Part shown: piece by piece, positions 57,616 to 64,000 of the stretch | Layout: each line of letters opens with the position of its first letter | Position numbering within the stretch: position 1 is the stretch's first letter | Source: Saprospirales bacterium | Lineage (GTDB): Bacteria; Bacteroidota; Bacteroidia; Chitinophagales; JADIYW01 | Direction of reading: 5' to 3' | DNA: 64,000 nt | Assembly: GCA_016711605.1 (NCBI GenBank) | Contig: JADJSS010000044.1 | Coordinates: forward strand, 248,001 to 312,000 | Notes under the pieces: generated by a model | Told to the model about the DNA's origin: nothing | Seen by the model: the letters and a program-made list of their open reading frames with translations, nothing else | Databases searched by the model: none | Position numbers and translations under genes: made by a program

Positions 57616-57894
57616 TATGGATGTTTCATAATAATACCAAATTGAAATATAAAACAGTCCAATTTTAAATCACATAAGAAACATAGAAAGAATATAAAAA
57701 GCAGAAAGCTATTACAATTCAAATCGTTAGGAAAGAAAAGCATACTTGTAAGCGTAGCTTACATTATATGTACTTACAACAAGCTATTTTTTTACTACAG
57801 TTCGAATGCTCTCTTTTGTTTTCTTGGTTTATAAACTATACAGTTCAAAAAAATACTAAACTATTTTGGTCTACTTACAATATTACTTTGGTAA
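57616..57894. repeat. Intergenic gap with CATAAG/CATAG words and a GTAAGC palindrome
   Basis: No gene seen. Word repeats (AATCACATAAGAAACATAG) and GTAAGC-GTA-GCTTAC at 57748-57762, followed by ACATTATATGTAC, which resembles the element at 36523 (ACATTATGTTTAC follows there). Confidence 0.45.
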
Positions 57895-57929
57895 AAAAAA
57901 TGCCGAATCGTTGATTCGGCATTTTTTTT
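57895..57929. terminator. Strong bidirectional terminator before clpC B
   Basis: AATGCCGAATC (57899-57909) pairs with GATTCGGCATT (57913-57923) around a GTT loop, with A-run before and T-run after. It serves the convergent glycan cluster and clpC B. Confidence 0.85.
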
Positions 57930-57935
57930 GTAACT

Positions 57936-60517
57936 TTAATTTGTTTTTTTCCTCTTTAGCTTTTTTAGGTTTTGTTGTTTTTTTAATTTCAAATTTTAAT
58001 TTGTCTTTTGTTTCTTGGTCCAAATCAACAGAAATTAAATCACCTTCATTAATATTTGCATTTTAAAATTTCTTCTGCTAAAGGATCTTCTACATGTTTT
58101 TGAATTGCACGATTAAAGGTCGAGCACCAAACTGCGGATCGTAACCTTTTTCTGCAAGAAATCTTGCAGCCGTAAAGTTAAACTCAATAGGAATAATCCC
58201 TAACGTTTCTAATCTAGCATAAACAGAAGCTAAAACAAATATCAATAAATTTTATGAATTTCTTCTTCACTAAAGCTTATTAAACACAATCACATCATAA
58301 TTCTATTTAAAAATTTGGGTGAAAAGTTTTCTGTAATGCTTTTTTGAATCCACAACTTTCGACAAAGCTTCTGAGTTGTCTTTAATTGCATTTGTTGCAA
58401 AGCCAACACCTGTACCAAAATCTTTTAACTGTCGAACACCAATATTAGAAGTCATGATAATAATAGTATTCTTAAAATCAATTTTTCTACCTAATCCATC
58501 TGTTAATTGACCATCATCTAATACTTGTAATAATACATTATATACATCAGGATGTGCCTTTTCAATTTCATCTAGCAAAATAACGGAATAGGGTTTGCGA
58601 CGTACCTTTTCTGTCAACTGTCCACCTTCTTCATATCCAATATATCCAGGAGGGGCTCCTACTAATCTTGACACAGCAAATTTTTCCATATATTCACTCA
58701 TATCAATGCGAATTAATGCATCTTCTGTATCAAACATATATCTCGATAATGCTCTTGCTAATTCTGTTTTACCAACACCAGTTGGACCTAAAAATATAAA
58801 AGTACCAATTGGTTTTTTAGGATCTTTTAATCCAACTCTATTTCGTTGTATTGCTTTTGTAATTTTTTTCAACTGCCTCATTTTGACCAATTACTTGTTT
58901 AGTCAAATCAGCATTCATTGCACTAATTTCGCTTTCCTTTGTGCCACACGTTTTACAGGAATGCCTGTCATCATTGCTACAACTTCAGCGATATCTTCTT
59001 CTGCAACAGGAAAACGTTTTGATTTTTGCATCTTCTTCCCATTGTACTTAGCGGCTTGCATTGTTCTAGATTTTTTTCAGAGTCACGCAAACGAGCTGCT
59101 TCTTCATAACGTTGATTTTTTACAACTTGATTTTTTCTTCTTTTTTACTTTTTCGATTTCTTCTTCTAGGTGAGTGATGCTTTCAGGAACATGGATGTTT
59201 TTCAAATGCACACGCGCACCAACTTCATCTAATACATCAATTGCTTTATCAGGTAAAAAACGATCTGTTATATAACGTGTGTTTTAATTGCACACATGCT
59301 TTTAGAGCATCATCACTATAAGCAACATTATGATAGTCTTCGTATCTAGATTTTAAATTTGTAAGTATAATTAATGTTTCATCTGGTGTTGGTGGTTCTA
59401 TCATAACCTTTTGAAACCTTCTATCTAATGCACCATCTTTTTCTATATATTGTCGGTATTCATCTAATGTAGAAGCGCCAATGCATTGCAACTCGCCACG
59501 CGCCAAAGCTGGTTTAAAAATATTAGATGCATCTAAAGAACCAGCTGCAGCCACCAGCGCCAACAATCGTGTGAATTTCATCTATAAATAAAATAACATC
59601 TCTGTTTTTCTCCAATTCTGTCATGATTGCTTTCATTCGCTCTTCGAATTGACCACGATATTTTGTGCCTGCCACTAACGCAGCTAAATCTAACGAAACA
59701 ACACGTTTATTAAATAAAACACGTGATACTTTACGCGTTTGAATACGCAATGCTAAACCTTCAACGATGGCACTTTTACCAACTCCAGGTTCGCCAATTA
59801 AAATTGGATTATTCTTCTTTCTTCTTGATAAGATTTGAGAAACACGTTCGATTTCTGTTTCACGACCTACTATTGGGTCTAATTTTCCATCTTCTGCCAA
59901 GCGTGTAATATCTCGTCCAAAATTATCTAAAACTGGTGTGTTCGATTTAGAAGTAGACTTTTTGGCAGTTGCTCCAGGATTTCCACCACCTGTATTTCCA
60001 AACCCTTTGGTTCTATCATCTTCATCATTATCATCAAATGCATCGTTCGACATTTCTGATGTAAAGTCTGGCAATTCTTTTTCATTTTGCATAAAATCTA
60101 ATTCTGCTCTAAATACTTCGTAGGTTACGTCCCATTTACTAAGTAATTGTGTAACTATGTTTTCTTTGTTTTTTAAGATTGATAGAATCAGATGCTCAGT
60201 TCCAACGGTATCTTGTTTAGTTGATTTTGCTTCTAATAATGTAATTTTAAGTACCTTTTCTGCTTGTTTGGTAAGTGGCAAACTATTAATGTTTCGGTAT
60301 AGTTGTCACTTTATCTTTTATAGCATCTTCTACTTTTTACGAAACAGAATAATATCAATATCTAATGATTTTAATACTTTTATTGCCAATCCTTCGCCTT
60401 CTCTAATCAACCCTAGCAATAAATGCTCAATACCAATTTGATCGTGTTTTAATCTCAATGCTTCTTCTCTGCTATAGGAGATTACTTCTTTACTTTTGGT
60501 GAAAATTTAGCTTCCAT
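57936..60517 (-). pseudogene. clpC: ClpC, copy B, with many frame breaks
   Basis: All domains of ClpC are present in order but in shifting frames: MEAKFSPKVK at 60517, the Clp N-domain, AAA1 with GEPGVGKSAIVEG (59523-60281), the UVR region, AAA2 with GPTGVGKTELARALSRYMF (58303-58890) and the lysine-rich tail. I count at least ten single-base breaks, mostly in A- or T-runs, for example GTAAAGAAG where copy A has GTAAAAGAAG. Protein similarity to copy A is high while many codons differ synonymously, so selection acted until recently. Decay is therefore either very recent or apparent only. Confidence 0.85.
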
Positions 60518-60857
60518 AATTATTTATTCACAAAATTAATGCTATTTATTTTTTATTGACAAAGTTTCAATAACTAAAAATAACAAGCAATTTAAAATTA
60601 TCTAGCATTAGCTATTGATATCTTTTTATAGCATAATATTAACAAAAAAATATTAAAAATTGTTTATCCAGTACAAACAGATGTTAATAGTAAACATTTA
60701 ATTGTATTTCAAAAACTAAGAATGAGTGTGTGATAAAATATTATGAAATAACCATTGTGATTTTAACGCAATAAATCCTACTTTTGTGTAAGCAGTATTT
60801 TTTTTGTTCGATAAACTAAATACTAGGACATTATAATAAAAATTAAACGTTATAAAT
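60518..60857. other. Divergent intergenic region of copy B
   Basis: 340 bases, very AT-rich. It holds the STAS B promoter box but no equivalent of the twin hairpins found in the copy A intergenic region. Nothing else recognised. Confidence 0.5.
60779..60786 (+). promoter_or_regulatory. -7 box TACTTTTG of STAS B
   Basis: TTG at 60755-60757, 21 bases, then TACTTTTG, matching the Bacteroidota pattern; 71 bases before the STAS B ATG. Confidence 0.5.
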
Positions 60858-61211
60858 ATGAAATTTAGTGTTGATAAACAAGATAAATTAGTAGTATACG
60901 AACTATTGGATGAAAAACTAACCTCTTTAAATGCACCAATTTTAAAATCTGAATTGGTTGTTGCCAATGCAGAAGGTTTTAAAAACATTGTTGTGGATTT
61001 AGATAAAGTAAAATTTGTTGATTCATCTGGTTTAAGTGCCTTATTAACTGGTCATCGTTTATGTAAAGAAGAAAAAGGAATTTTTGGATTATGTGGACTA
61101 AATGATACTGTTAAAAATCTAATAAAAATTTCTCAATTAGATGATGTATTGCATATTTATTCTACACAACACGATGCTACTGCTGCAATTGATAAGAAGA
61201 AAAAAAAATAG
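60858..61211 (+). CDS. STAS-domain anti-sigma factor antagonist-like protein, copy B
   Basis: 117 residues, intact, with DLDKVKFVDSSGLSALLTGH at the phosphorylation site. It differs from copy A at 14 positions, for example G10K, Y41F and I64T, spread along the protein and mostly conservative. It is the one intact member of the second block. Followed by a 73-bp word spacer and rnz B, the same order as copy A. Confidence 0.9.
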   Translation: MKFSVDKQDKLVVYELLDEKLTSLNAPILKSELVVANAEGFKNIVVDLDKVKFVDSSGLSALLTGHRLCKEEKGIFGLCGLNDTVKNLIKISQLDDVLHIYSTQHDATAAIDKKKKK

Positions 61212-61290
61212 ATTGCTTTCAGTCCATTGTCGATTGACAATAGTATTTTTTTAGTATTATATATCGACTATCAACTATCGACCATTGACT
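61212..61290. repeat. Word spacer between STAS B and rnz B
   Basis: Words CCATTGTCGATTGACAATAG, ATATCGACTATCAACTATCG and ACCATTGACTAAT. ATTGTC and GACAAT are inverted. It supplies the TTG start of rnz B inside ATTGACTAAT. Unrelated in sequence to the copy A spacer at the same position. Confidence 0.6.
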
Positions 61291-62215
61291 AATTTTAAAG
61301 TTACCATATTAGGCAGTAATTCTGCTATATCTGAGCATGGCAGACATCCAACAGCGCAAGTGGTTAATATATCTAACCAACTTTTTTTATTAGATTGTGG
61401 TGAAGGTACACAAGAGCGATTATTAGAAAATAAAATAAAATGGTTTAGCATAAACCAGATTTTTATTTCGCATTTACATGGTGATCATTATTTTGGTTTA
61501 ATTGGATTAATTACAACTTACAATCTGCTAAAACGTAAGCAATCATTGACTATTTACGCACCAAAACAATTAAAAGAAATTATTGAAATGCAGTTAAACG
61601 TAAGCGAAACAAAACTTGCTTACGAATTAATATTTGTTGTAACAAAAGATGATGCATTTTATAAGATTTTTTGAAAATGAAATGGTCGAAATATATTCGA
61701 TTCCAATGCAACATAGAATTCCAACTACAGGTTTTTTATTTAAACAAAAAGAAGCTGAGCGTAAGCTTTTGATTGATAAAGTGGCAGAATTAAAAATAGA
61801 TAAGCATGATTATAAATTACTAAAGAAAGGAATTGATGTTAAAGATAGTTTAGGCAATTTAATAAAAGCATCAGTATATACATCAGCACCAGCTGTAGTT
61901 AAGTCCTATGCTTTTTGTTCTGATACATTGTACAATGAAAACATCATTCAGTTGATTAAAGAAGTTGATTTATTGTATCACGAAGCAACATTTTTGCATG
62001 CATCTTTAGAACGCGCTATACAAACCAAACATACTACTGCATTGCAAGCTGCACAAATTGCAAAACAAGCTAATGCAAAAAAATTAATTATTGGTCATTT
62101 TTCTTCGCGATATTATCATCTTTCTGTGTTATTAGATGAAGCCAAAACCGTTTTTGAAAATACAGAGTTGGCTGTGGAAAGTAGTATTTTGAAGTTTAAT
62201 TTGTTATTTACGTAG
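61285..62215 (+). CDS. rnz: Ribonuclease Z, copy B (one frameshift)
   Basis: About 310 codons joined. HLHGDHYFGL lies near residue 64 and HEATFLHAS and KKLIIGHFSSRY in the C-terminal half, all catalytic parts as in copy A. The frame breaks at 61667-61675 in a run of six T (AAGATTTTTTGAAAATG); removing one T restores FYKIFENEMVEIYS. Copy A reads through this site but breaks elsewhere, so the two copies complement each other's errors. The end overlaps the convergent DUF3857 gene by a few bases. Confidence 0.85.
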
Positions 62216-64000
62216 TTTTTTTGATAACTAAAAGAATACCATCTTTAAAAGAAACATCTTTAAAAAAGATTTTATTTTTTTCGAATTCATTGCTGGATAT
62301 ATGCCTTTTATAATAAAAAATTTACGAGTATAACTAATTTTATTACCAGATATAACTAAATCAAATTGATATTTACCATAAGAAGTTTCAATTTTATATG
62401 TACTACTTTTTGATTCAACTATGAAATCTTTTGGAATATTAAATTCAATCGAGTCAGTATACATTTTATTGGTGGTTATAGAAAATGGTAAATTTCTAAT
62501 TGTATCATTGTCAAAAGCATAAAATACTGAGTACAATCTATTTAATGGTATAAATAAACGTTTACCTGTAACTGTTGCATAATTTTTTGAAGTAATATGT
62601 GTGGTTAAACTGATTTTAGGCAAAATTGAATCTGTATTAGATATGTTATACTTATCTATTTCTAAATTTTAAAATTAAATAATTTGGTTATTAATTCTTC
62701 TTTTGTTTTTGAAGAAACTGTATTTTTAATAGTAAACAAATTATCTGAAGCAAGAAATCCTGCCTCTTTGATAAGATTACATTTTGCATCACCCATTTCA
62801 GCAATACTGATTTGTCCAATTGTTTTAATATAATTTTCTTGTTGAGTATAGGTTTTTGTATGTGTAATAAACGGTTTTTCTGCTATTACAAATACATCTC
62901 TATCATCAGTAAAGTCACTCAAATAATTAAATTGTATATTTTGATCTGTACATTCAAGCCAAAGTGTATCTTTATTTAGAGGCACACAAACTATTGCATG
63001 ATTAAATTGATTTGAAGGAAATTCTTTTATTATATTTTCATTGTCTCCAGCTTTAACTAACGTATAATAAGCTTTGATATCAATTGCTTTTAATAACGCA
63101 ATCATTAGCATACTTAATGCCTTACAATCTCCATATCCATTTTCAATTGTTTTTTGAGCAAACTGTGGTTGCAATCCACCAATACCAAATTGTATACTTA
63201 CATATCTTGTTATTGATTGTAAATATTTATATACAATATTTATTTTACCTGAAGTTGATTGTTCATTTTTTGACAAATCAATCAATTTGTTTTTTATTTC
63301 ACTCGATAATGAATCACGTCCAACATTTAATTTAGAAATCCAATTTCCAAGATCTTCCCAATTTTCAAATTTATTATCAAATTTATTATAAACAATTATT
63401 GATGGTGCAATTAACACATAAGGTGCAACATATTCAATTGGTGGCGAATAGGATTCGTATTTAATAGAACTAAAATCTTTTATAGACCAACTAAATTGTG
63501 TTTTATCTTTAATAGTTTCTTTTGAAACTTTAGGTGCATTGTTTTTCTTAAAAACCGAATACTATTTTCTGATTTACAAATAATAGAATAGGTTGATTTT
63601 TTTACTTCAATGTTATAATCGAAAACACGATTCCAAGATGGAATATTAACTAATTTATTAGATTTTATTTCATAATCGAATTCAACAGTTATAGGAAATT
63701 GATTGATATCATTAGAAAAATCATAAAAGTACATTCTGCTATCCGTTGCGAATTCGCTCATGCTAGCAATGTCTTCTAAATCTGATTTTTTTATTCGTTT
63801 TATTTCTTGTCCGAATTTATTATATAGTTTACAATAATTAAATTTTACATCGGTATATTTATCATATCCAATTACAAGATTTGCAAGTTCAATTTTATTA
63901 TCATTATTAAATCTAATTTTTTCATGAACATAATAAGTGTAAGAGTCTTTGTTAATGGTAGCAAGATAATTGGCATCTTCCACAACTGCATCTGCAATAC
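62208..64000 (-). CDS. DUF3857/transglutaminase/DUF3858 protein (5' end outside window, frameshifts)
   Basis: The visible part begins in the DUF3857 beta domain (YLATINKDSYTYYVHEKIRF, YDFSNDINQFPITVEFDYEI). A transglutaminase-like core follows with the cysteine in GYGDCKALSMLMIALLKAI, histidine in FNHAIVCVPL and acidic residue in WLECTDQ, so the triad is complete. The DUF3858-type end is KISLTTHITSKNYATVTGKR, finishing near 62208. Breaks lie near 63550, 63430, 62650 and 62300. Periplasmic by family; role unknown. It replaces the small membrane protein and T9SS protein found beside rnz in copy A. Confidence 0.8.

Noticed and set aside
58595..59173. A 192-residue open frame on the + strand.
   Set aside because: It is antisense to clpC B, which has clear domain motifs on the other strand; similar shadows occur opposite clpC A.
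57936..62215. The second clpC block as a transposon or integrative element.
   Set aside because: No transposase, integrase, terminal inverted repeats or target duplication were seen at its edges.

Overview
The window is AT-rich DNA from a member of the Bacteroidota. The evidence is a T9SS-type protein end at base 1, a DUF4270 lipoprotein, promoter boxes of the form TAnnTTTG, and family members typical of the phylum (DUF3857/transglutaminase, MuiA/DUF4139, DM13, glycogen synthase beside glmS). A Chitinophagales-like lineage would fit, but no rRNA is present to settle this. No CRISPR array, transposase, integrase or phage gene was found.

Layout. 1-5.4 kb: end of a secreted PorU2-like protein, a small membrane protein, then ribonuclease Z and a STAS protein facing away from clpC. 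5.5-6.7 kb: rpsF-rpsR-rplI behind a probable S6:S18-binding leader. 6.8-13.3 kb: ABC permease, two orphan proteins, aconitase, a MuiA-like protein. 13.3-25.7 kb: tRNA-Ser; the minus-strand run panC-panD-flippase-rfaE2-acyl-CoA dehydrogenase; facing it glycogen synthase, DUF4270 and glmS; then an acyltransferase, a long acyl-CoA dehydrogenase and a DoxX protein. 25.7-30.7 kb: a nine-gene minus-strand operon headed by an ECF sigma factor and its probable anti-sigma factor (DM13, YHS, DoxX, DinB, NRDE, ATP-grasp, GNAT). 30.8-38.2 kb: thiamine locus with a TPP riboswitch, thiS, thiC, a TenI-like gene, thiD and thiE, interrupted by a RES/Xre toxin-antitoxin pair. 38.2-44 kb: two tandem GT-C-like membrane proteins and two acyltransferases. 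44-52 kb: two SDR epimerase domains, a penicillin acylase, and a tandemly duplicated pair of unrecognised secreted proteins. 52-57.6 kb: Xre regulator, DUF3060 protein, sterol-desaturase family enzyme, and a glycan-type cluster (GT2, unknown, methyltransferase, GT-C-like). 57.9-62.2 kb: a second, diverged clpC-STAS-rnz block in inverted orientation. 62.2-64 kb: a DUF3857/transglutaminase protein running off the end.

Two features colour everything. First, the clpC-STAS-rnz block occurs twice with about 88% identical STAS proteins, so either this genome has an inverted segmental duplication or two related genomes are joined in one contig. Second, reading-frame breaks are sparse before about 42.8 kb and dense after it. 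Those compared between the two block copies mostly fall in homopolymers, so many apparent pseudogenes may be consensus errors.

The most unusual native feature is a set of short low-complexity word spacers between genes. They differ from site to site, form weak inverted repeats, and in several places supply start codons, C-terminal tails or an internal in-frame insert to neighbouring genes.
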